From positions 1 through 12,335 of the forward strand of contig CAIXUF010000178.1 of NCBI GenBank assembly GCA_903922535.1: a stretch of DNA of 12,335 nt. The letters are read 5' to 3'. The stretch comes from Candidatus Hydrogenedentota bacterium (GTDB lineage Bacteria > Hydrogenedentota > Hydrogenedentia > Hydrogenedentiales > CAITNO01). The number at the start of each line of letters is the position of its first letter. Position 1 is the stretch's first letter. The translations under genes and the position numbers were made by a program. Under the pieces are notes generated by a model. It was given only the letters and a program-made list of their open reading frames with translations, was not told the DNA's origin and searched no databases. This document shows, one piece after another, positions 1-6,631 of this stretch.

Positions 1-1005
1 CCACACCGGACGCGCGTCCGGGTACGGATAGAACGCAGCCAGACCCGAGGGGCACAGGGTCTGCACCAAATAGAGCACGTATACAACCATGGCATTGGCG
101 CACCGCGCCGCCATGGAGACCTTTCCCGCAACATCAATGTTGTGGCCGCGCGACTGCATCACCACGGTGCTCAATGCAGAAAGCGCCATAATCAAGAACA
201 GGGGGATCTTTTCAATCGTCAGGCGGGCCGTCTTCCTGGCCACGGTGTCCGGGGAAGTGTTGAAGTTCACCCGGTCAAGGGGCCACCAGTCCAGCAGCAG
301 CAGCGCGAAGGGCAGTGTCATCACCATCGGTTTCGACATCAGTCCCGCCGCAAATGCCGCCGCAACGAGGGCATACCGCAGGGCGCCGCCCCGGCGGACA
401 CACAGGCCGTAGGCGCCAAGCGCCAGCATCCAGAAGAACGCGCTGAGCACGCCCTTGCGTTCCGCAACCCACGCGACGGATTCGACATTGAGCGGGTGCA
501 CCGCAAACAGCGCCGCCACGGCCGCGCTCGGCCAGAGCGCGCCTGTAAGCAGCCGCAACGCCAGAAACAGCAGCACGGAGGACGCTGCGTGAAGCAGCAG
601 GTTGGTGACGTGGTACCCCCCGGCACGCATGCCGTACAGGCCGTGGTCAAGCATCAGCGACATCCAGGTCAGGGGGTGAAAATAGAGCGCCTTTTCCGTG
701 ACAAACGCCCAGCCGATGTTCTCCAAAGTCAGGCCCGTCTGAACTTGGGCATTGTCGGTGACGTAAATGTCGTCATCGTAGTTCACAAAGTCGTGCGAGT
801 ACGTTTGGCCGTAAATGGCGACGCAGGCCACAACAAGCGCCACGCAAATGCCCGCCACGAGGATGCGTCTTTGCGGGCACGGCTCAGAAACCGCGGCGGG
901 GGTTGCAGGAGCGGCGGGGCGGCGGGGCGCGGGGGTGGACACGGGACGCGCCGAAGCTTCCTTGAAGTTTGATGTTGACTTCTTGCCTGATTTTGCGTGT
1001 GCCAT
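1..1005 (-). CDS. TMTC-like / GT-C membrane glycosyltransferase (5' part, runs off left edge)
   Basis: The frame is open for 335 codons from an ATG at 1005 down to base 1, so only the N-terminal part is visible. Residues 1-47 are a Pro/Ala/Lys-rich, presumably cytosolic tail. Residues 48-66 form a first membrane helix, followed by the luminal motif FVNYDDDIYVTDN (73-85), which carries the acidic cluster typical of GT-C enzymes. Next come YFHPLTWMSLMLDH (108-121), AVHPLNVESVAWVAERKG (168-185) and further hydrophobic helices. These motifs mark the bacterial relatives of the TMTC/DUF1736 proteins, which use lipid-linked sugars and usually carry C-terminal TPR repeats. That part would lie beyond the window. 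No clear Shine-Dalgarno precedes the ATG, but no better in-frame start exists. The gene shares its strand with phnWX but lies 464 bases away, so a common operon is doubtful. The acceptor substrate is unknown. Confidence 0.85.
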   Translation of the reverse strand, partial: MAHAKSGKKSTSNFKEASARPVSTPAPRRPAAPATPAAVSEPCPQRRILVAGICVALVVACVAIYGQTYSHDFVNYDDDIYVTDNAQVQTGLTLENIGWAFVTEKALYFHPLTWMSLMLDHGLYGMRAGGYHVTNLLLHAASSVLLFLALRLLTGALWPSAAVAALFAVHPLNVESVAWVAERKGVLSAFFWMLALGAYGLCVRRGGALRYALVAAAFAAGLMSKPMVMTLPFALLLLDWWPLDRVNFNTSPDTVARKTARLTIEKIPLFLIMALSALSTVVMQSRGHNIDVAGKVSMAARCANAMVVYVLYLVQTLCPSGLAAFYPYPDARPVW

Positions 1006-1469
1006 TGAAATCAGTGAATCACAATTTGCAGCGCAAATGCAACACGCCTGCCGGATTCAACAGACGCCCTGCTGACACACCGTTCTTGAGCCGGCACCGT
1101 TCTATCAACGATTTCTTTCTTTTGCCCGCAAGTGTCTGCGCCGGTCAGGAAATGAACGGGTTGCGGTCCGGAACTGAAGCATCTCATGCGTTCAATATGG
1201 CCCCCTTGACCTGATCCGTCAAGAGCTCCCGGAGGAGACGCACAGGGACCGGTTCCCACAAACTGGGGAAACGGCGGTTGGGGGTGGCAATGAAACAGCG
1301 GACCTTGACGGAGCGACCACCGACCGGAGTGACGCATCCTGCAAGACTGAAAGCCGCATGGGAGGACCTGCCACCCTGTTCAACGCGGCGGCCCCTCAGG
1401 CGCAAACAGCGTTCACTCGGCATTATCGTGAAGAAGGCTGTTGGAACTGCGGGTTGCGGCGAAGACGAC
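1006..1469. other. Intergenic stretch between phnX and the glycosyltransferase gene
   Basis: I see no gene here. Small open frames exist on the minus strand: one overlaps the phnX 3' end and stops near 1184, and another ends near 1011. Neither has a ribosome binding site or a recognisable motif. A 6-base-pair hairpin, CTTGAC/GTCAAG with a 7-base loop, lies at 1205-1223. The stretch could hold a decayed gene or a dispersed repeat, but nothing in the sequence settles this. Confidence 0.5.
1024..1038. promoter_or_regulatory. 15-base palindrome upstream of the glycosyltransferase start
   Basis: ATTTGC-AGC-GCAAAT is a perfect inverted repeat with a 3-base centre. It ends 18 bases before the start codon at 1005. 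Its position fits an operator or a small 5' leader hairpin. No good -35/-10 pair was found next to it, so the role is inferred from position only. Confidence 0.3.
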
Positions 1470-2300
1470 CTACGGTCTCTCGCCGCAGGCAAGACGCGCG
1501 TTGATTGCATCCAGCAACGGAGGCACATCTGAAATGCCATCCGCGACATAGTGGGCGCCGGCTTGCGCCAACCGCGCATAGGCGCGCGCACGTTTTCGTT
1601 CAAGAATGGCAGGATCCAACGCGGCGATTTCCGCCTCGTTCAATCCCACTTCATTGCCCGTCATGGCAAGGCCGATGGTCCACATGCCCGCATTGAGCCC
1701 CTCAAGGATGTCCGGCATTGTGTCGCCCACTTTCACGCAGGCTTCCATCGGATAGATTCCGAGGTTCATCGCATTCTTCAGGCACATCCAGGGCTCGGGC
1801 CGTCCGGCGGGCACTTCGGAGGCGCACACACTTGAATCCGGCGCATAGCCGCGGTCCGCCGCTTCCCTGTACAACAGGTCCATCATTTCTTGCGTGTAGC
1901 CTGTGGTGGAGCCGATCTTGAGTCCGCGTTCGCGGAAATTCCTGCAGGCATCGAGCGTTCCGGGAATCAGGTCGGCATACTCCGCAAGCACCTTCAGTTG
2001 CGCGGGAACGAACTCCGCGAACATGCGATCAACATCCTCTTCCGTGGGGGGCACGCCGTGCACGGAGGTCCATCGACTGCGAACGCCATCCTGCTGCGAG
2101 ATCTGCAGAATATGCACCCTTTTATGCGCGCCCATTGGCTCGCGCGCCTCCCCCATCGAAATCTCAACACCGAATCGCTTGTAGATTTCGGCAAAGACCA
2201 CTGCCGGAGCGTAGCAGCCGTAATCCATTGTCGTGCCTGCCCAGTCAAGCAGCACGGCCTTGAGCTGCCCGCGGTAACTGCGCTGAAAACAGAAATCCAT
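1470..2300 (-). CDS. phnX: Phosphonoacetaldehyde hydrolase (phosphonatase)
   Basis: This cytoplasmic HAD-superfamily enzyme cleaves the C-P bond of phosphonoacetaldehyde to give acetaldehyde and phosphate, the second step of 2-aminoethylphosphonate (AEP) breakdown. The product has 276 residues, normal for the family. The nucleophile is D19 in LLDWAGTTMD (17-26), with A21 two residues on, as is diagnostic for phosphonatases. REPMGAHKRVHIL (53-65) supplies the Schiff-base lysine, K60. GSTTGYT and KVGDTMPDILEG are HAD motifs II and IV. Two starts compete, ATG at 2309 and at 2300. AAAGGAG at 2310-2316 abuts the first but lies 9 bases before the second, so 2300 is chosen. The gene starts 18 bases after the phnW stop, and its ribosome binding site lies in that gap, so the two are very likely co-transcribed. 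The stop is TAG. Confidence 0.96.
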   Translation of the reverse strand: MDFCFQRSYRGQLKAVLLDWAGTTMDYGCYAPAVVFAEIYKRFGVEISMGEAREPMGAHKRVHILQISQQDGVRSRWTSVHGVPPTEEDVDRMFAEFVPAQLKVLAEYADLIPGTLDACRNFRERGLKIGSTTGYTQEMMDLLYREAADRGYAPDSSVCASEVPAGRPEPWMCLKNAMNLGIYPMEACVKVGDTMPDILEGLNAGMWTIGLAMTGNEVGLNEAEIAALDPAILERKRARAYARLAQAGAHYVADGISDVPPLLDAINARLACGERP

Positions 2301-2309
2301 CGCAAACAT

Positions 2310-2316
2310 CTCCTTT
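2310..2316 (-). promoter_or_regulatory. Ribosome binding site that decides the phnX start
   Basis: On the minus strand this reads AAAGGAG. It is directly next to the ATG at 2309, which is too close, and 9 bases from the ATG at 2300, a normal spacing. It sits inside the 18-base gap after the phnW stop codon. Confidence 0.75.
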
Positions 2317-2318
2317 GG

Positions 2319-3440
2319 TTAAAGATGAATATCCATCTCATCCAGGGTGTCCCGAATTGCCGCCAGCAGCGCCTTCATGTCCGAATCGAAGACACGCCCG
2401 ATCGTGCCGATGCGAAAACAATCGGCATTGCTGACCTTGCCGGGATAAATCACATACCCCTTTTCGTTCAACCGTTTGTAGAAAGACTCGAAGTCGAAGT
2501 TCGGGTGTTCGGGATAACGAAACGAGGTGATGATGTAACTCTGCTTTTCAGCGTCAAGATACGTCTGAAACCCCAGATTCCTCATGCCCCGCATCAGGAC
2601 ATCGTGGTTTGCGCGGTAACGGCCGGCGCGCCCCGCCACACCGCCTTCATCCCCAAGCTCCGCAAGCGCCTGCCGGAAAGCCAGCAGAACATGCGTGGGC
2701 GGAGTGAACCGAAACTGGCCGCTCAATTCCAGCCCTTCCCACTGCGAGTATAGATCCAGGCTCAGGCTTCGGGCGAAGCCTTTTGTCTTCATAAAGGGTT
2801 CTCTTCTGGCAATGGCGAACGCAAAACCGGGCACGCCCTCGATGCACTTGTTTGAAGAAGAAACAAGGTAGTCGATCCTGCAATCGGCAACATCAACCGG
2901 TATTGCCCCGAAACTGCTCATGGCGTCAACAAAGAGGGCGCGGTTTTTTGCGCGCACCATGATGCCCAGTTCACGTATTGGATTGACAATACCGGTTGTC
3001 GTTTCGCAATGGACCACAGCGACGTGCGTTATTGACGGGTCTGCGTCCAACGCGTCCGCGGCACGGCGGACATCAGGACAGGTGTTCTCGGAAAACTCCA
3101 GCGAGGCGCAGGCAATTCCCGCGGTGGTGCAGATCCTTGCCATGCGATGGCCGTAGGCGCCGTTGATTAGGATCAGTGCTTTTCCGCCACGCGGTATGAC
3201 CGATGTGAGTACGGCCTCCACCGCGAATGTTCCGCTGCCCTGCATGGGAACGGCCTCGTATTCCCCTTTGGCAACACCGGCCAAGGCAAGGAGGCCGTCG
3301 CGGATTTCCTGTATGACCTGAATGAACGCGAAATCGCGCGACCCCAGGTCCTTAAGCATGGCCTGTTTGACGCTTCTGCTTGTTGTGAGCGGTCCTGGCG
3401 TGAACAGCGGTTTGTCTTTGGATTCTGGAACGCCACTCAT
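2319..3440 (-). CDS. phnW: 2-aminoethylphosphonate--pyruvate transaminase
   Basis: This is a PLP-dependent class V (fold type I) aminotransferase. It moves the amino group of 2-aminoethylphosphonate to pyruvate, giving phosphonoacetaldehyde and alanine, the first step of the phosphonatase pathway. The product has 373 residues, the usual length. KPLFTPGPLTTS (10-21) is the typical N-terminus. VPMQGSGTFAVEAV (64-77) binds the PLP phosphate. HCETTTGIVNPI (144-155) and LFVDAMSSFGA (169-179) follow, with D172 expected to pair with the pyridine nitrogen. SSSNKCIEGVPG (194-205) carries the Schiff-base lysine K198. FRIGTIG near the C-terminus holds the substrate-carboxylate arginine. The start at 3440 follows a GAGGAG-type ribosome binding site at good spacing. 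The open frame continues upstream for about 80 codons, but that part has no family features. It is the first gene of a phnW-phnX pair. No phosphonate transporter or regulator is visible nearby. Confidence 0.96.
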   Translation of the reverse strand: MSGVPESKDKPLFTPGPLTTSRSVKQAMLKDLGSRDFAFIQVIQEIRDGLLALAGVAKGEYEAVPMQGSGTFAVEAVLTSVIPRGGKALILINGAYGHRMARICTTAGIACASLEFSENTCPDVRRAADALDADPSITHVAVVHCETTTGIVNPIRELGIMVRAKNRALFVDAMSSFGAIPVDVADCRIDYLVSSSNKCIEGVPGFAFAIARREPFMKTKGFARSLSLDLYSQWEGLELSGQFRFTPPTHVLLAFRQALAELGDEGGVAGRAGRYRANHDVLMRGMRNLGFQTYLDAEKQSYIITSFRYPEHPNFDFESFYKRLNEKGYVIYPGKVSNADCFRIGTIGRVFDSDMKALLAAIRDTLDEMDIHL

Positions 3441-3518
3441 TTGGCTCTCCTCTCTTCTCTTTGCTGGAGACACTCCCGCGACCGCGGGGCTTGTTTGCGC
3501 ACATCCTGCATGCCCGGA

Positions 3519-3541
3519 ATTATGGCACAGAAAGCCTTTCT
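3519..3541 (-). promoter_or_regulatory. Candidate phnWX promoter (extended -10) with palindrome
   Basis: On the minus strand TGC-CATAAT (the -10 at 3524-3519) is an extended -10 element matching 5 of 6 consensus bases, about 80 bases before the phnW start. No good -35 is present. The palindrome AGAAAG-C-CTTTCT (3529-3541) fills the spacer, where a regulator could act. This is inference from sequence pattern alone. Confidence 0.3.
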
Positions 3542-3695
3542 GAAACGAGACGGCCGGACCCCAGGCAACACCGCCATTCCGACTGCCCCTGATCACGGAC
3601 AGTGCGGGGAATGCCCGCCTGCCCTTTGCCGCCGTCAACATGCCGTCAAAGAAACGCACACAGAAGTTGGTGATCCAACCTGGCATCTCCGCGAC

Positions 3696-3746
3696 GGGGA
3701 CGGTTCCAAACTTCGGCGACGCATGGCGACATATGGGGACGCTTCC
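3696..3746 (+). repeat. Two 12-base direct repeats, GGGGACG(G/C)TTCC
   Basis: GGGGACGGTTCC at 3696-3707 and GGGGACGCTTCC at 3735-3746 differ by one base and start 39 bases apart. Each lies shortly after a GCGAC. Short GGGGAC-type motifs like these are often seen around REP-associated transposase elements. No transposase is present, so at most this is a remnant or a lone repeat unit. Confidence 0.4.
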
Positions 3747-3858
3747 CTGGATTGGCCACTTTCCAGTCCCTCCGCATTCGCCGCAGTTTTGCGCGCGTGT
3801 GCAGCCTGTATACCGCCAATCCTGCGCGGCGGGCGCCGGACAGTGGCGCCTTTTCTGT

Positions 3859-3888
3859 TCGACAATGGCCCGACGACTCGTCTATCCT
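3859..3888 (+). promoter_or_regulatory. Candidate sigma-70-type promoter for the DUF362 gene
   Basis: TCGACA (3859-3864, 5 of 6 to the -35 consensus) is followed after 18 bases by TATCCT (3883-3888, 4 of 6 to the -10). The predicted transcript would start near 3895, about 108 bases before the ATG at 4003. The same TATCCT -10 appears upstream of the ferritin-like gene. Confidence 0.4.
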
Positions 3889-4002
3889 GTCCACAAACAT
3901 GGAATCCACGCGAACAAAGGAAAGGCAAAGACAAGGACCGGAAACCCAGAGAGCGCATCGCGGGTGAAACCTTCCGGCATCAACGGGGACCACAGCATCA
4001 GC

Positions 4003-5084
4003 ATGACAGCACCCATACCCAAGTATGAGACAGAACGTTACACCGTCACGGAGCAGGATGGCCGCCTCCTGGGACAGGAGAGGGATCATGAAGCGTTAAC
4101 CGGAGAGAGGCTCGTTCTTGTGCAACCCTGGGCACAGGACCTGGAACAGTCTTTTCAGGATGCCTTCGACAGGATTGGCGCCAAGTCCGTCATCCGCAAA
4201 GGGGATTCTGTTGCGATCAAGATTAATCTCGGCGGCGGGATCCATCATGTTCTGACAACCTACTCGGACCCTGTGATTTGTGAAGCCCTCATCAAGGTCC
4301 TAAAGCGGCTGGATGCCCGGCCTTTTGTGTGCGAAGCCGACATGCGCGCCCACAATATGCATGACCGCTTGCCACGCACAAGGGGGTACTCGGAAATGCT
4401 GCAGCGGAACGGTGTGCCGTTCGTCAATCTTCCGCGTGGCAAATGGTGCTTATGACTTGCCGGGACCTCGATATCCCCCTGCTTCTCCCGGAAGGCCTCC
4501 TTAGACCGGACACCAAGATTGTCAGCTTTGCGCCGCCGAAACACCATTGGGAATGCGGGATAACGGGCAACCAGAACAACATGTACGGAGCCATCGGAGA
4601 AGCAAGAAAATCCATCTACCATCGGAAGTTCAACCGCATTGACAAGGCAGTGGCCGCCGCCAGCCGAATCATGAGCCCAGACATCAACATATTGGCCAGT
4701 TTCAATTTGGGCGGAGGGCTTGGCCCCCATTTCTGCTTTCCCGTCAAGTTTGACCGAATGATCATATCCAAAGACATGATTCGCTGAGACAAGGTCATGT
4801 CCGAGATCCTTGGCTATCCATTCGAGCAGGTCGGGTATGCCATGATCAACGTGGAGGGAAGAAAGGTGGAATACGACCTTCACCCCGATTCAGACTGGCC
4901 CGACGAAGAGACGTTGAAGGCAATCAAGGAACATTCTCTGAACCCGGGCAAAGTCCGCTTTTGGAAACGCATCCTGTACCCGCAGTACTTTGTGCCGCAT
5001 TGGTTCCAGAGTTCCGTGTATCCCCCGTTTGAGTTCTTGGCCACCTGGGTCAACCGCCTTTTCTTCCGTTCCCGCAAGCTCTAG
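4003..5084 (+). pseudogene. DUF362 family protein, broken by a frameshift and an in-frame TGA
   Basis: Three successive reading frames together encode one DUF362-type protein of about 360 residues. Part one runs from ATG 4003 to TGA 4455 and includes GDSVAIKINLGGG and SDPVICEALIKVLKRLDA. Part two continues in the -1 frame from 4443, with VSFAPPKHHWE, NNMYGAIGEARKSIYH and SPDINILASFNLGGG. It stops at TGA 4785-4787. Part three continues in the same frame after that stop with DKVMSEILGYPFEQVG and ends at TAG 5084. The first break is repaired by one extra A in the AAA at 4441-4443. At the second, the family's D-P-V-A-x-D consensus reads D-M-I-R-stop-D. DUF362 proteins are poorly characterised, and some are fused to ferredoxin domains. 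No cysteine-rich ferredoxin part is present here. The start at 4003 is weak (poor ribosome binding site). Sequencing error is possible for the frameshift. Confidence 0.75.
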
Positions 5085-5561
5085 CCGGAAGGCACGGCTT
5101 TACGCGTCAAGGGTAACGGTTCGGCGGCTGTTGGAGCGGAGGTTGTGGCGAAGGCGGGGAGACAGATTCTTGCCACAGTTTCATGGCGAATCGTCCGCGG
5201 CTTCCTCAAGAAGCCACTGTGCGCCAATTTGGGAACTCGAATTGTTTTGCGCGGCGTTCAAATACAATAATACAGCGAACAAGATGCGTGTTGAGCCGTG
5301 CCGGATGGATTCACAGCAACCAGTGCGACACGGTGATTGCGAGAAAAGGAGCCGATTCGGAGGAATCGGCCCGACGGCGTTTTGTATCGCAGCCGCCCCG
5401 GGAATGCCATGCTCACTGACTTCACTGCCATTCCTTTTTGCGCCGGCGGTAACCGGGACCCCGAAGATATGGCCGTCGGGTTGCCCATTGCAGGTCGTTG
5501 AAGCAGCTTCGTGACCCCGCATCTTGCGCGAATTGGCGTGTCTTAAACAGGGAGTTCCGAT
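5085..5561. other. Intergenic stretch without a gene; one strong hairpin
   Basis: No supported gene lies between the DUF362 remnant and the MBL-fold gene. An AT-rich patch at 5261-5275 contains TACAAT and TAATAC, which resemble -10 boxes. The possible -35 (TTGTTT, 5242-5247) is only 15 bases from TACAAT, so a promoter here is weak. GCCGATTC-GGAG-GAATCGGC (5351-5370) is a perfect 8-base-pair hairpin with a 4-base loop, not directly followed by a T run. GAAGC-A-GCTTC at 5500-5510 is a smaller palindrome about 50 bases before the next start codon. Confidence 0.5.
5351..5370. other. Perfect 8-bp stem-loop in the MBL-fold gene leader region
   Basis: The stem GCCGATTC pairs fully with GAATCGGC across the loop GGAG. 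Four T bases occur only about 10 bases after the stem (CGGCGTTTTG), so it is not a textbook terminator. It could be a terminator-like structure after DUF362, an RNA leader element or a protein site. Confidence 0.45.
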
Positions 5562-6593
5562 ATGCACAGATGGTTCTTCGCGCTTGTGTGTCTCCTGGCA
5601 GGATGGGCCGGCGCCGCCCCGAACGGGGACATTTGGAGGGCGTTGCTGGATTCGCCGCCGTCGGTTCATGCGGACAGGGCGCGGGATGCGGCTGTTGGCG
5701 CACTGGACAAGTGGTTGGAGCAACCCAATTCCGAGCAATCGCCGGAGTGCGTGGCCTACTACCGACAGGCAGTGGATCGCGTTATCCATCTGCTACGGAC
5801 GGAACGGCCAAAGAAGCACGTCCGGGTATTCCAGTTGTATTCGAGTTCGGTGGTTGTCCAGACGCCGTCGTGCGTGTTCGCGATTGACCTGGATCAGGGG
5901 CCAAACGAAAACCTTCACCAGACGCCGGAGGAGGAAGGGGTTGCATTCTGCATGACCGACTTTCAGGTGGGCGCATTGGCGGATCTTGTCGATTGCTCCT
6001 TTCACACACACGAACACGCCGATCATATCGACTACGAGATCTCGCAGGCGCTGCTTGCGCGGGGGAAGACGCTCGTCGCCCCTGAGAGCGCAAAGGATAT
6101 ATGGGCCGGTGATTCTTGGGCCGGGAAGATCGTGACGCCTCTCCAGACGCTGGGCGAGGGAACCCGCATCGGGAATCTGGTGGTCGACGTCCTTTGGGAT
6201 CACCAATGGAACAACGACGCGCACAGTTCGGGGACGCCGTGCAACGCATATGTCATCACGACGCCGGAAGGCATTACCGTGGCGACGAAGGGCGACATCA
6301 ACTGCGGCCTTCGGTTCTACGGATGGCTGCACCTGCTGAAGGAGAAGGGACGCAGAATCGACTTCATGGTGGGCAGCCCGATCTACTGGCATGGGGTCAG
6401 CCCTATACGTGAAATCGACGCGCTGTTCAAACCCGTCTGGCTGCCCGGGCACAATTGGGAATTCGTCCATCGCAAGTCCGGCGAGGCGCGCGGACATGTG
6501 TCCACGTACACGCTCTCGGAAACCCTTCTTCGCAGCGCCTGCAAGCGGGGCCGCAGTGCCGTGCTTTCCTGGGGCGAGTATCTGGACAAGTAG
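5562..6593 (+). CDS. Exported metallo-beta-lactamase-fold hydrolase (UlaG-like)
   Basis: The 343-residue product starts with a signal peptide: hydrophobic FFALVCLLAGWAGA, with likely cleavage near residue 18. It should act in the periplasm or outside the cell. The metal-binding motif HTHEHADH (148-155) matches H-x-H-x-D-H. Other likely ligands are H214 (WDHQ), D245 (TKGDIN) and H297 (LPGHNWE). The predicted order of strands and ligands fits the UlaG/RomA-like branch of the superfamily rather than true beta-lactamases. The first 85 residues are an extra N-terminal segment that I do not recognise. The start is supported by GGGAG seven bases upstream. The gene is alone on its strand and meets the PQQ gene tail to tail across 38 bases. 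Substrate is unknown; metal-dependent hydrolysis is inferred from the intact site. Confidence 0.85.
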   Translation: MHRWFFALVCLLAGWAGAAPNGDIWRALLDSPPSVHADRARDAAVGALDKWLEQPNSEQSPECVAYYRQAVDRVIHLLRTERPKKHVRVFQLYSSSVVVQTPSCVFAIDLDQGPNENLHQTPEEEGVAFCMTDFQVGALADLVDCSFHTHEHADHIDYEISQALLARGKTLVAPESAKDIWAGDSWAGKIVTPLQTLGEGTRIGNLVVDVLWDHQWNNDAHSSGTPCNAYVITTPEGITVATKGDINCGLRFYGWLHLLKEKGRRIDFMVGSPIYWHGVSPIREIDALFKPVWLPGHNWEFVHRKSGEARGHVSTYTLSETLLRSACKRGRSAVLSWGEYLDK

Positions 6594-6594
6594 C

Positions 6595-6617
6595 GGCGGA
6601 CGTGATTGCCCGCCTTT
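6595..6617. terminator. Weak hairpin between convergent genes
   Basis: GGCGG (6595-6599) can pair with CCGCC (6610-6614), and TTT follows. The stem is short and the loop is 10 bases, so this is a poor terminator candidate. It is listed because it lies in the only gap between two convergent genes. Confidence 0.22.
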
Positions 6618-6631
6618 GCCGGATCCCCAGT

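Larger units (their letters stand above)
3441..4002. other. Divergent intergenic region between phnW and the DUF362 gene
   Basis: No gene is convincing here, although several frames stay open by chance. It holds an extended -10 candidate and palindrome for phnWX (3519-3541), a G+C-rich hairpin in the phnW leader (CCCGC/GCGGG around 3475-3488), two near-identical 12-base repeats (3696-3746) and a forward promoter candidate (3859-3888). The open frame that continues upstream of 4003 could add residues to the DUF362 product, but shows no family similarity. Confidence 0.5.

Noticed and set aside
142..972. 276-codon open frame on the plus strand
   Set aside because: It is antisense to the glycosyltransferase gene, whose family motifs are clear. 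Its Arg/Gln/His-rich translation is typical of a shadow frame.
1890..2753. 287-codon open frame on the plus strand
   Set aside because: It lies antisense across phnX and phnW, both firmly identified, and has no motif or ribosome binding site.
3441..4028. 195-codon plus-strand frame
   Set aside because: It begins over the phnW ribosome binding site, has low-complexity basic composition and shows no family similarity.
4437..4450. Programmed -1 frameshift in DUF362
   Set aside because: The site GGC-AAA-TGG is not a canonical slippery heptamer, and no frameshift-stimulating structure was recognised.
4785..4787. TGA as selenocysteine or a recoded sense codon
   Set aside because: TGA ends the GH36, DUF2784 and ferritin-like genes normally. 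DUF362 has no known selenocysteine at this site, and the gene has a second break.
5181..5789. 202-codon minus-strand frame
   Set aside because: It overlaps the start of the MBL-fold gene on the other strand, has no ribosome binding site evidence and has basic, motif-free composition.
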